The notes under the pieces were generated by a model. It worked only from the letters and a program-made list of their open reading frames with translations. It ran no database searches and was not told the DNA's origin. A stretch of DNA of 35,253 nucleotides from Chloroflexota bacterium (GTDB lineage Bacteria; Chloroflexota; Anaerolineae; Aggregatilineales; Phototrophicaceae): the NCBI GenBank assembly GCA_014338005.1, contig QUBZ01000044.1, positions 1 to 35,253 of the forward strand, read 5' to 3'. Position numbers and translations under genes: made by a program. Of this stretch, positions 8,455 through 16,124 are shown in pieces. Each line of letters begins with the position of its first letter. Position 1 is the stretch's first letter.

Positions 8455-8924
8455 GCAGCGCCCAGGAGCGGCTGGCCGCCGCGCGGGACATTCTGGCGGC
8501 CTGGGTAAACGACTTTCAGGAGCCGGAGCCGGAGCGCCTGGATGCAGGCATCGCCCCGGCGGACTTAATGGCAGCGGTTCGCGCCCTGCAAACGGCACAC
8601 TGGGGTTATCTGGCGGCCATCACCGGTCTTGATCTGGGCGCGGAAGCCGGACAGCTTGAAGTGTTGTATCACTTCTGCTCTGGCGCGGCGGTGATGACGC
8701 TGCGCGTACCGATTCCACGACAAGAATCGTCCGTGCCGAGCATCTGCGAGATCATTCCGTCGGCCAGTGTATTCGAGCGCGAGCTGGCCGAAATGTTGGG
8801 CGTGACTGTGATAGGGACGCCGAATACCGACCGGCTGTTCCTGGCCGACGACTGGCCGTTGGATAGTTATCCGCTGCGTAAGGATGCGTTTGTGGGCAGC
8901 GCGGAGAAGGAGCAGGGCGCATGA
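8451..8924 (+). CDS. NuoC/MbhK-like 30-kDa-type subunit
   Basis: Soluble subunit of 157 residues that supports the catalytic module, in the complex I 30-kDa family. Visible: YLAAITGLDLG, LEVLYHFCSGAAVMTLRVPIPR and the family core SICEIIPSASVFERELAEMLGV, then FLADDWPLDSYPLRKD, equivalent to the usual LLPxDWxGxPLRKD. The core normally reads W...ERExxDMxGI; here the aspartate is A-E, within the variation seen in hydrogenase-type homologues. It is joined to both neighbours by 4-base ATGA overlaps. Nothing suggests fusion to the NuoD-like subunit. Confidence 0.88.
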   Translation: MSSAQERLAAARDILAAWVNDFQEPEPERLDAGIAPADLMAAVRALQTAHWGYLAAITGLDLGAEAGQLEVLYHFCSGAAVMTLRVPIPRQESSVPSICEIIPSASVFERELAEMLGVTVIGTPNTDRLFLADDWPLDSYPLRKDAFVGSAEKEQGA

Positions 8925-10111
8925 GTACAGACGGGAACTTGAGCGGAAAACGCTTTATCGTGCCGATTGGCCCGCAGCACCCGGCGTTAAAAGAGCCGGG
9001 ACATTTCAGCTTTACGGTGGATGGTGAAATCGTCACGGATGCGTCGGTTCGGCTGGGATACGCGCACCGGGGAATCGAAAAAGCCACCGAAAGCCGTAAC
9101 TGGACGCAAAGCCTGTACCTTCTGGAACGTATCTGCGGCATCTGTTCTCATGTTCATGCGCTGGCATACTGCCTGGGTGTCGAAAAGCTGGCGGGGGTCG
9201 AAGTGCCACCGCGCGCGCAGGCTATCCGCGTGCTGGTGGCAGAGCTGGAGCGCATCCACAGCCATTTTTTATGGCTGGGTGTGGCCGCGCACGAGGCCGG
9301 TTTTGATACCCTGTTTATGTACACCTGGCGGGACCGGGAAACGGTCATGGATATTCTGGAGGCGCTGACCGGCAACCGCGTGAATTATTCCGCGAACGTG
9401 TTGGGCGGCGTCAAGTTCGATGTGACGCCGGAAATCGGCGATACGATCCGGCGCGGGTTGGAATTCCTGGAGGGGCGCACCCATCATTATCTGGAAGTGG
9501 TGACGACCGACCAGGTGTTTTTGCAGCGCACACGCGGCGTCGGTGTAATGTCACTGGAACAGGCCGAAACGCTGGGCGTGGTCGGCCCAACCGCGCGGGC
9601 ATCCGGCATGATACGCGACATCCGGGTAGAAGCGCCGTATGCGGCTTACGCCGATTATCCCGTTCAGCCCGTGCTGGCCGAAGCCGGAGACCTGGAAGCA
9701 CGTTTTATCGTGCGTATCAAAGAGCTGTTTGAGAGCTACCGGATTATCCGGCAAATTCTCGATACCCTGCCGGTTGGCGAGCTTCAAACCCGGATGCCGC
9801 GCCGCGTGAAGGCCGGCGAGACGGTCAGCCGGGTGGAAGCGCCGCGCGGTGAACTGTTTTATTTCATCAAAAGTAACGGGACGGATAACCCGGAGCGCGT
9901 TAAAGTACGCACGCCGACACTGTGTAATATGGCTTCGGTGCTGGTGACGGCGGTCGGCCACCAACTGGCCGATATGCCGATGATTCTGGCCGGAATTGAC
10001 CCCTGTTTTTCATGCAATGATCGTACTGTCATTGTGGCCGATGCTGACGGGGCTGCTTATACCTGGGAGCAGATTCGCCATCACGGTATCGCGTTTTATC
10101 AAGGGAAATAA
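8921..10111 (+). CDS. Group 4 [NiFe] hydrogenase catalytic large subunit (NuoD/HycE/EchE-like)
   Basis: Catalytic subunit (396 residues) that carries the NiFe site for H2 formation or oxidation. Both metal motifs are intact. The N-terminal motif is ERICGICSHVH (C72, C75). The C-terminal motif is DPCFSCNDR (C362, C365), so this is a hydrogenase and not a complex I NuoD, which lacks these cysteines. After R368 there are 28 residues. In E. coli HycE, HycI cleaves after the equivalent arginine, so these 28 residues are probably a cleaved maturation extension. The start has the family GPQHPALKEPGHF motif. It overlaps the NuoC-like gene by ATGA. A maturation protease gene lies at the end of the operon. 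Subgroup (4d, 4e, 4f, 4g) is not assigned. Confidence 0.95.
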   Translation: MSTDGNLSGKRFIVPIGPQHPALKEPGHFSFTVDGEIVTDASVRLGYAHRGIEKATESRNWTQSLYLLERICGICSHVHALAYCLGVEKLAGVEVPPRAQAIRVLVAELERIHSHFLWLGVAAHEAGFDTLFMYTWRDRETVMDILEALTGNRVNYSANVLGGVKFDVTPEIGDTIRRGLEFLEGRTHHYLEVVTTDQVFLQRTRGVGVMSLEQAETLGVVGPTARASGMIRDIRVEAPYAAYADYPVQPVLAEAGDLEARFIVRIKELFESYRIIRQILDTLPVGELQTRMPRRVKAGETVSRVEAPRGELFYFIKSNGTDNPERVKVRTPTLCNMASVLVTAVGHQLADMPMILAGIDPCFSCNDRTVIVADADGAAYTWEQIRHHGIAFYQGK

Positions 10112-10114
10112 CAC

Positions 10115-11029
10115 ATGGATGTTCTGCGGACGCTGTTTACGCTGATGATTTTTCCCGGCGGCCTGTTCATCCTGTTCAACGGCATGGTTTACGAGTGGGC
10201 CGACCGTAAACTGGTCGCGCGGCTGCAAAACCGGGTTGGGCCGCGCTGGTTTCAACCGCTGGCCGATATGCTCAAGCTGCTGGCAAAAGAAGAAGTTGTG
10301 CCGGCCAGCGTTGACGCGCGCTTGTTCATCGGGCTGCCGGTGATCGCGCTGGCGGGGGTGCTTACCGCCGCGCTGTACCTGCCCATCGCCGGACTGCCGC
10401 CGGCCTACGGCTTCCCCGGCGATCTGATCGTGACGGTTTACATGCTCAGTCTGCTGACGCTGTGTACCGGCATTGCGGGGGCGAACACCAATAACCGCTT
10501 TTCGCTGGTGGGCGCGACCCGCACGCTGACGCAGTTGTTCTCCTATGAAGCACCTTTTATGCTGGCGATGCTGGGGCCAGCGGTGGCCGCAGGAAGCTGG
10601 CAGATCGGCGAAGTGATGGCTTATGCCGCTGGACACCCGGTTATTTTGACGCAGCCGGTTGGATTCGTGATCGCGCTGATCGGGCTGATGGGCAAGCTGG
10701 AGATGCGCCCGTTCGACGCGCCGGAGGCGGAAACGGAAATCGTGGCCGGGGCGATGACCGAATACAGCGGTCGGGGATTGGCGCTGTTTTACCTGGGGCG
10801 TTATGTGGAACTGATCGCCGGGCTGACGTTGGTAGCGGCCTTTTACCTGGGCGGTATCCAGAACCCGCTGGATTATTTCGTCAAGACTCTGGCGCTGCTG
10901 CTGGTGCTGGTAGGGCTGCAAACGCTGATGACGCGCCTGCGAATAGACCAGACGGTCGGTTTGTGGTGGCGTTATGGCACGCTGCTGGTTTTGCTGCAAT
11001 GGTTCGTGACGTTATTGTTGAGGAGCTAA
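10115..11029 (+). CDS. NuoH/MbhM/HycD-like membrane subunit
   Basis: Membrane subunit that anchors the hydrogenase module and forms the link to the ion-translocating arm. It has 304 residues and about eight helices. Visible: the signature YEWADRKLVARLQNRVGPRW, DMLKLLAKEEVVP, FSLVGATRTLTQLFSYEAPF and the acidic loop EMRPFDAPEAETEIVAGAMTEYSG, which is the conserved charged E-channel loop of NuoH. The ribosome binding site AAGGGAAA precedes the ATG. It follows the catalytic gene by 3 bases and precedes the NuoI-like gene by 4. Length is slightly below NuoH (about 325), as in hydrogenase homologues. Confidence 0.92.
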   Translation: MDVLRTLFTLMIFPGGLFILFNGMVYEWADRKLVARLQNRVGPRWFQPLADMLKLLAKEEVVPASVDARLFIGLPVIALAGVLTAALYLPIAGLPPAYGFPGDLIVTVYMLSLLTLCTGIAGANTNNRFSLVGATRTLTQLFSYEAPFMLAMLGPAVAAGSWQIGEVMAYAAGHPVILTQPVGFVIALIGLMGKLEMRPFDAPEAETEIVAGAMTEYSGRGLALFYLGRYVELIAGLTLVAAFYLGGIQNPLDYFVKTLALLLVLVGLQTLMTRLRIDQTVGLWWRYGTLLVLLQWFVTLLLRS

Positions 11030-11033
11030 CGAC

Positions 11034-11444
11034 GTGAAAATCGGTTCAATGCTGGTAGATACGCTGCGTTCGTTTTTCCAGAAGCCTGTAACACAATTGT
11101 ATCCCTTCGAGCGTCAAAAAACGCCCGAACGCCTGCGCGGCAAGCTGCACTGGGACTCATCGAATTGCAGCGGGTGCTGCCTGTGCGTGAAGGACTGCCC
11201 ATCCGCGGCGATTGAGATCATCACTATTGATAAACAGGCCAAAAAATTCGCCATGCGTTATCATGCCGACCGCTGCACATACTGCGGCCAGTGTGTGAAA
11301 AACTGCCGGTTTGCCTGCATCAGTATGTCGAGCGAAGATTGGGAACTGGCCGCGCAGACGACCGCGCCGTTTACGGTCTATTATGGCGAGGAAGCCGATC
11401 TTGAGCATCTCCTGGAGCGAGTGCCTGAGCCAGCGGCTGGATAA
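11034..11444 (+). CDS. NuoI/MbhN/HycF-like 2x[4Fe-4S] ferredoxin subunit
   Basis: Polyferredoxin-type subunit of 136 residues that passes electrons from a soluble donor (probably ferredoxin) to the small subunit. Two cluster motifs are visible: C45, C48, C51, C55 (CSGCCLCVKDCP) and C81, C84, C87, C91 (CTYCGQCVKNC). The second lacks the usual proline after the last cysteine. The GTG start at 11034 follows AGGAGCTAAC closely; it is preferred over the ATG five codons later. The operon has no NuoE, NuoF or NuoG genes, so the electron donor is more likely ferredoxin than NADH; this is inference from absence within the window. Confidence 0.92.
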   Translation: MKIGSMLVDTLRSFFQKPVTQLYPFERQKTPERLRGKLHWDSSNCSGCCLCVKDCPSAAIEIITIDKQAKKFAMRYHADRCTYCGQCVKNCRFACISMSSEDWELAAQTTAPFTVYYGEEADLEHLLERVPEPAAG

Positions 11445-11898
11445 GCCGGAGGACTGTCCTCGTTTAGCCATCCTGGGCATCGGAAACGAACTGCACGGTG
11501 ACGATGCCGCCGGTATTATGGTCGCGCGCGGGCTGCAAACGGCGCTGGCGGGGCGAAAAGATGTGCTGGTGTTGGAAGCGGGTTTAGCCCCGGAAAACTG
11601 CACCGGCGTGCTGCGCCGTTTTGGCCCCGAACTGGTGCTGCTGGTGGATGCCGCGCAGATGGACGCCGAGCCGGGCGACATCCGGTGGCTGGCGATGGAG
11701 CAGATCGCCGGCCTTAGCGCCAGCACGCACAGCCTGCCGCTTTCGATGTTGGCCCGCTATCTTCATCTTGAGTTGGGCAGCCCCGTTTATCTGCTTGGCA
11801 TTCAGCCGGGTGATCTGTCGTTTGCGGCAGGTTTGACCTCTGGTGTGCAGTCAGCAGTAGATACCCTCATCCAAACGCTGATCTGCCTGTTGTATTAA
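11383..11898 (+). CDS. hycI: HycI-type [NiFe] hydrogenase maturation endopeptidase
   Basis: Aspartic-type, nickel-dependent endopeptidase that removes the C-terminal extension of the hydrogenase large subunit after NiFe insertion. Visible: LAILGIGNELHGDDAAGIMVA with the first acidic ligand, LLVDAAQMD with the second, and STHSLPLSML with the histidine ligand, then YLLGIQPGDLSF, which resembles E. coli HycI FLGIQPD. The gene overlaps the NuoI-like gene by 62 bases if it starts at ATG 11383. A TTG at 11401 preceded by GAGGA is an alternative. The conserved domain begins about 27 residues after 11383. It lies last in the group 4 operon, so its substrate is probably the large subunit at 8921-10111; the group 3b HydA could be another. 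Confidence 0.9.
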   Translation: MARKPILSISWSECLSQRLDKPEDCPRLAILGIGNELHGDDAAGIMVARGLQTALAGRKDVLVLEAGLAPENCTGVLRRFGPELVLLVDAAQMDAEPGDIRWLAMEQIAGLSASTHSLPLSMLARYLHLELGSPVYLLGIQPGDLSFAAGLTSGVQSAVDTLIQTLICLLY

Positions 11899-11914
11899 GC
11901 CTCACGCCGATTAC

Positions 11915-11943
11915 TTGACAGAATCCACGAAAAATACCATACT
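11915..11943 (+). promoter_or_regulatory. Sigma-70-type promoter of the fadR-like operon
   Basis: A perfect -35 box TTGACA (11915-11920) is followed after 17 bases by CATACT (11938-11943), which matches TATAAT at four of six positions. Transcription would start near 11950, directly at the FadR-like operator and about 54 bases before the ATG at 12004. Confidence 0.7.
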
Positions 11944-11949
11944 GAGGTA

Positions 11950-11966
11950 AACTGGTCAGACCACTT
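11950..11966. promoter_or_regulatory. FadR operator (autoregulation site)
   Basis: AACTGGTCAGACCACTT matches the E. coli FadR consensus AACTGGTCNGACCNGTT at all defined positions but one. The core TGGTCAGACCA (11953-11963) is a perfect palindrome. A second arm ACCAGTT (11967-11973) also pairs with AACTGGT at 11950-11956. It covers the predicted transcription start of the downstream gene, which encodes a FadR-type protein, so it is probably a repressor site for autoregulation. The same search by eye found no second copy upstream of the other genes in the window. Confidence 0.75.
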
Positions 11967-12003
11967 ACCAGTTCCGATTGAGCTTTATAGACAGGCGCAC
12001 AGC

Positions 12004-12699
12004 ATGAGTTGGACGAAACCCCAACGCCCGGTAGATCACGCCGAGCGGGCCTTAATTACCGCTATCCTGGAAGGGCATTTCCCGCCCGGTTCTACCCTGC
12101 CCGGCGAGCGCGATCTGGCCGCTCAATTAGGCGTGACGCGGCCTACACTGCGCGAAGTGCTGCGGCGGGTGGAGCGCGACGGTTGGGTGACGATTCACCA
12201 GGGCAAAGCGACAAAAGTCAATGATTTCTGGTGGGACGGCGGGCTGAATATCCTCAGCGGCATCGTTCGCCACAGCCGGACGCTGCCGCCGGATTTTGTG
12301 CCGAATTTGCTGCGCGTGCGGCTGGATATGGCCCCGTCCTATACCCGGTTGGCGGTTGAGCGGTCTGCCGAGACGGCTGCCGCGCTGCTGGCCGCTCATG
12401 AAAAACTTGAGGATGCACCGGACGCTTTCGCCAACTTTGATTGGATGCTCCAACGGCGGCTGGCGGCTGCTTCTGGCAATCCGGTTTATGCCATGATTTT
12501 GAACAGTTTTACCGGTTTTTACGAACCGCTGGCGCTGATTTATTTCGCGCTGCCGGAGGCGCGGCAGACTTCGCGCATTTTCTATGCGGCGCTGCTGGAG
12601 GCTGCCGGGCGGGGTGATGCTGGCGCTGCCGAGCGATTAACCCGCGCCGTGATGCTGGAAAGTTTGACTCTCTGGCGGAAGGCCAGCCCGGCCCCGTGA
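12004..12699 (+). CDS. fadR: FadR-like GntR-family transcriptional regulator
   Basis: DNA-binding regulator of 231 residues that in E. coli is released by long-chain acyl-CoA. The N-terminal winged helix (about 12-74) has FPPGSTLPGERDLAAQLGVT and RPTLREVLRRVERDGWVTI, then HQGKATKVNDFWWDGGLNIL. This closely follows E. coli FadR ([31 protein letters not shown]). The C-terminal FadR-C helical domain has NFDWMLQRRLAAASGNPVY and ESLTLWRK. Relative to the recalled E. coli acyl-CoA contacts (Y215, G216, S219, W223), the serine and tryptophan seem kept but tyrosine and glycine are replaced by V and M. The effector may therefore differ. It heads the operon with the AgpS-like and GlpD-like genes. FadR is best known from gamma-proteobacteria. 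Confidence 0.9.
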   Translation: MSWTKPQRPVDHAERALITAILEGHFPPGSTLPGERDLAAQLGVTRPTLREVLRRVERDGWVTIHQGKATKVNDFWWDGGLNILSGIVRHSRTLPPDFVPNLLRVRLDMAPSYTRLAVERSAETAAALLAAHEKLEDAPDAFANFDWMLQRRLAAASGNPVYAMILNSFTGFYEPLALIYFALPEARQTSRIFYAALLEAAGRGDAGAAERLTRAVMLESLTLWRKASPAP

Positions 12700-12730
12700 A
12701 GACGCCGGATTAACCGGCAGGAGAGGAAAA

Positions 12731-14326
12731 ATGAGGCGATGGAATGGATGGGGAGACGACACGACCGGTTATCCCTTACCGGGTGGCGCGTTTCGTTTTC
12801 TGGCGGCGCGGCTTGGTGAAAGCGCGCCGCCCAAAGAGGCTTCATTTGAGGATGTGCTGAAAACCGTCCCTGACTCCCGACTGCCGCCGCATCCATTGGT
12901 GAACCATGACCCGGTGGAGCGTGTTCGCCATGCCAGGGGACAGAGTATGCCGGACTGGGTGGCACTGCGGAGCGGGCGCGTCGGGGTATTCCCCGATGGC
13001 GTGGCATACCCGATGAGCGCCGAGGACGTGCGCGCGTTGATACGCTACGCGGCGGAAACCGGCGCGCGGCTGATTCCATACGGCGGGGGTACAAGCGTGG
13101 TCGGCCACATCAACCCTCTGCCGGGCGGCAGGCCGGTATTGACGGTGAACATGAGCCGGATGAACCGCCTGGAACGGCTGGACGAAACCACCCTGCTGGC
13201 GACTTTCGGCGCAGGGGTGAGCGGGCCGGACCTGGAAGCGCAGCTTCGGGCGCGTGGGTATACGCTGGGGCATTACCCGCAGTCGTTCGAGTGTTCCACG
13301 CTGGGCGGCTGGATTGCGGCGCGTTCCAGCGGGCAGCAGTCATTATATTACGGGCGTATCGAGAGTTTGTTCGTTGGCGGGCAGGTCGAAACACCCGGCG
13401 GACATCTGGTGCTGCCAAATGTTCCGGCCTCGGCAGCCGGGCCGAACCTGCGCGAAATCGTGCTTGGCTCGGAAGGCCGGCTGGGAATCATCACCGAGGC
13501 GACCGTGCGAGTCTCGCCGCTGCCGGAACGCGAAGAATTTAGCGCGGTGTTTTTCCCGCATTTTGAGAACGGCCTGACTGCCGTGCGCGAAATCGTTCAG
13601 GCGCGGCTGCCGCTGTCCATGCTGCGCCTCAGCACGGCGGTGGAAACCGAAACCACGCTGGCGCTGGCCGGGCATGAGCGGTTAATCGGCGCGCTGGAGC
13701 GATACCTGAGCCTGCGCGGCGCGAGAAGTGATAAATGCCTGCTGGTGTTCGCTTTCACCGGAGGGCGCGCGCTGGGCGGCGTGACAATTAAAGAAACGCT
13801 GCGGATAGCGGGGTCGCGGGGTGGGGTGCATGTTGGAGATGTTTTTGGGCGGCAGTGGCAAAAATCGCGCTTTCGCACGCCGTACCTGCGGAATACGCTG
13901 TGGGAGCGCGGATACGCCGTAGATACCCTGGAGACTGCCACAACCTGGACGAACACCCCGACTATGATTACAGCGATTGAAACGGCGCTGCGCGGCGCGC
14001 TGGCCGACCTGGGGGAGCGAATTCATGTGTTTACGCATCTGTCGCATGTCTACCCGCATGGCACGAGCGTTTACACGACCTATGTCTTCCGGCTGGCGTC
14101 CGATGCGGACGAAACGCTGCGGCGCTGGCTGATGCTTAAAAAGGCCGCCAGCGAGGCAGTTGTCGCCAACGGCGGCACGATCAGCCACCAGCATGGCGTG
14201 GGGATAGATCATGCGCCGTACCTGGCCGCCGAAAAAGGTGAGGCCGGTATGAAGGCGCTCCGGGATGTGCTGGCGTCGTTCGATCCTGAAGGGGTGATGA
14301 ACCCCGGCAAGTTAATTGTGCCATAA
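12731..14326 (+). CDS. Alkyldihydroxyacetonephosphate synthase (AgpS)-like FAD-dependent enzyme
   Basis: FAD protein of the PCMH/AgpS family (531 residues). Human AGPS exchanges the acyl group of acyl-DHAP for a fatty alcohol to make ether lipid precursors; bacterial relatives are less well known. Visible: MRRWNGWGDD at the N-terminus (AGPS has MKWNGWG), the FAD-binding segment IPYGGGTSVVGHIN and FECSTLGGWIAARSSG, LGSEGRLGIITEATVRVSP, THLSHVYPHGTSVYTTYVF, and NGGTISHQHGVGIDH. The last replaces the His-His-His triad of AGPS with His-Gln-His. PNPGKL-type FAD-oxidase ending (MNPGKLIVP). A good GGAGAGGA site precedes the ATG. The gene lies between fadR and glpD-like genes. A lactate- or hydroxyacid-type FAD oxidase is the main alternative; the WNGWG and ECSTLGGW motifs favour AgpS. 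Confidence 0.82.
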   Translation: MRRWNGWGDDTTGYPLPGGAFRFLAARLGESAPPKEASFEDVLKTVPDSRLPPHPLVNHDPVERVRHARGQSMPDWVALRSGRVGVFPDGVAYPMSAEDVRALIRYAAETGARLIPYGGGTSVVGHINPLPGGRPVLTVNMSRMNRLERLDETTLLATFGAGVSGPDLEAQLRARGYTLGHYPQSFECSTLGGWIAARSSGQQSLYYGRIESLFVGGQVETPGGHLVLPNVPASAAGPNLREIVLGSEGRLGIITEATVRVSPLPEREEFSAVFFPHFENGLTAVREIVQARLPLSMLRLSTAVETETTLALAGHERLIGALERYLSLRGARSDKCLLVFAFTGGRALGGVTIKETLRIAGSRGGVHVGDVFGRQWQKSRFRTPYLRNTLWERGYAVDTLETATTWTNTPTMITAIETALRGALADLGERIHVFTHLSHVYPHGTSVYTTYVFRLASDADETLRRWLMLKKAASEAVVANGGTISHQHGVGIDHAPYLAAEKGEAGMKALRDVLASFDPEGVMNPGKLIVP

Positions 14327-14366
14327 CGCGGCCTGTAAAGCCGCCGGTTTATTGCGGGATGGGCTT

Positions 14367-16094
14367 ATGTGGGCAAAGGATTGGCGCGAAAAAATCTGGT
14401 CGCAGATCGGCCAGCCCTGGGATGTGCTGGTTATCGGCGGCGGCATCACCGGGGCAGGCATTTTGCGAGAGGCGGCGCGGGTCGGCCTGCGGGTCTTGCT
14501 GGTCGAACAGCGTGATTTCGCCTGGGGTACATCCAGCCGTTCCTCAAAACTGGTGCATGGCGGGCTGCGTTATCTGGCGACCGGGCAGGTGGGCATCACG
14601 CTGACATCGGTGCGGGAACGCGAAAATTTGCTGGAAGATGGGCCGGGTTTGATAGACCCGCTCGGTTTCCTGATGGCGACACACCGGGGCGCTAAACCGG
14701 GGCGGCTGACCTACGGCGCGGGGCTGGCGGTGTACGACCTGATGGCGCTGCAATGGTCGCACCGTTATTACAGCGCCGAGGAATTTCGGATGCTGGTGCC
14801 GCATATCGCCGGCGAGGATTTGCAGGGCGGTTTTCGTTACGAGGATGCCCAGACGGACGACTCCCGCCTGGTGCTGCGCGTAATTCAAGAGGCGGCTGCC
14901 GATGGCGGCGCGGCGCTGAACTACGTTTCCGCTGACGAACTGCTGTTCAAAGATGGCAAGGTGGTCGGTGCGCGGCTGCGCGATCACATCACCGGAGAAA
15001 CAGCCGAAGTTTTTGCAAAGGCCGTTATCAACGCGACCGGCGCGTTTGCCGACCGGCTGCGGCTGCAAGTGGGCGCGGAAGCGCGCATCCGCCCGCTGCG
15101 CGGCAGCCATCTGGTTTTTGCTGCCTGGCGGCTGCCGATGGCCCAGGCGGTCACTTTCGTGCATCCGTTAGATGGTCGCCCGGTTTTTGCGTTTCCCTGG
15201 GAAGGTGTGACGCTGGTTGGCACGACCGACCTCGACCATGAAGCGCCTTTGACGGATGAACCCGGCATCTCACCGCAGGAAGTGGCTTATCTGATGGCCG
15301 CTGTCGCGCACCAGTTTCCCTCGCGCGGCCTGACGCTGGACGATATTGTGGCGACCTATGCCGGGGTGCGCCCGGTCATCGGCACAGGCAAGGATGATCC
15401 CTCGAAGGAGTCCCGTGAGTATGTTGTCTGGCAGGAAAACGGCCTGCTGACCGTGACCGGCGGTAAGCTGACGACTTTTCGCGCCGTCGCTGTGGATACG
15501 CTGCGGATGCTCCACGAGCGGCTGCCGGATATGCCCTCGGTGAAAACAGATGTGCCGGTTTTAAATCCGGTGAATATTGAACTGCCGGGCAGCTTGAGCG
15601 AAACCATCCGCCGCCGCCTGCTGGGACGATACGGAGTAGATGCTCTCGAACTGGTCAATGCGGCGCTGCCGGGCGAGTTAGAGTGCATTCCCGGTACGCT
15701 GACGTTGTGGGCAGAGCTGCGCTGGGCGGCGCGTGCCGAGGGGGTGGTTCATCTGGATGACCTGCTGCTGCGCCGCGTGCGATTGGGGTTAATTTTGCCG
15801 AACGGCGGCGCGGCGCTGATGCCGCGCTTCCGGCAGATTTGCCAGCCCGAACTAGGGTGGGATGATGCGCGGTGGGATGCCGAGGAGGCAGCTTATCTCC
15901 GCTTGTGGCGAAACTGCTATAGTCTGCCAGCGCGTGACGGCATTCCCGATTGGGCGGCAATGCTGGCGGCGGCTCGCACAGCCGTAAAACCCAAAAAGCG
16001 CCGCTTTACACGCGCATTCGTATTCCTCGTTATACTGGTGGCGGGGGTTGTGCTGCTGGCGCGCGCCCGGCGGCAGGCAGCGTCGAATCAATAA
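14367..16094 (+). CDS. glpD: GlpD-like FAD-dependent glycerol-3-phosphate dehydrogenase with C-terminal membrane anchor
   Basis: Oxidises glycerol 3-phosphate to DHAP and passes electrons to the quinone pool. Visible: the Rossmann FAD motif VLVIGGGITGAGILREAARV, VEQRDFAWGTSSRSSKLVHG, GGLRYLATGQ, GTTDLDHEAP, YAGVRPVIG and TVTGGKLTTFR, all GlpD/DAO signatures, and a C-terminal DAO-C-like helical domain. After residue about 540 there is a basic stretch KPKKRRFTR, then a single hydrophobic helix FVFLVILVAGVVLLA. Classical GlpD has no such helix, so this may anchor the enzyme. ATG 14367 follows GGGATGGG and puts the FAD motif near the N-terminus. An earlier in-frame ATG at 14316 overlaps the previous gene. 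It is the last gene before a terminator. Its product DHAP is the precursor of the AgpS substrate. Confidence 0.9.
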   Translation: MWAKDWREKIWSQIGQPWDVLVIGGGITGAGILREAARVGLRVLLVEQRDFAWGTSSRSSKLVHGGLRYLATGQVGITLTSVRERENLLEDGPGLIDPLGFLMATHRGAKPGRLTYGAGLAVYDLMALQWSHRYYSAEEFRMLVPHIAGEDLQGGFRYEDAQTDDSRLVLRVIQEAAADGGAALNYVSADELLFKDGKVVGARLRDHITGETAEVFAKAVINATGAFADRLRLQVGAEARIRPLRGSHLVFAAWRLPMAQAVTFVHPLDGRPVFAFPWEGVTLVGTTDLDHEAPLTDEPGISPQEVAYLMAAVAHQFPSRGLTLDDIVATYAGVRPVIGTGKDDPSKESREYVVWQENGLLTVTGGKLTTFRAVAVDTLRMLHERLPDMPSVKTDVPVLNPVNIELPGSLSETIRRRLLGRYGVDALELVNAALPGELECIPGTLTLWAELRWAARAEGVVHLDDLLLRRVRLGLILPNGGAALMPRFRQICQPELGWDDARWDAEEAAYLRLWRNCYSLPARDGIPDWAAMLAAARTAVKPKKRRFTRAFVFLVILVAGVVLLARARRQAASNQ

Positions 16095-16124
16095 CTTCAA
16101 ATTCAAGAGAATACTGATGGTATG

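Noticed and set aside
8921..10111. Reading the 3336-11444 operon as respiratory complex I
   Set aside because: The large subunit keeps both CxxC motifs of the NiFe site, the small subunit has the hydrogenase CxxC spacing, and there are no NuoE, NuoF, NuoG or NuoM genes.
14316..14366. ATG 14316 as start of the GlpD-like protein
   Set aside because: It overlaps the AgpS-like gene by 11 bases and adds 17 residues before the normal GlpD N-terminus; GGGATGGG precedes 14367.
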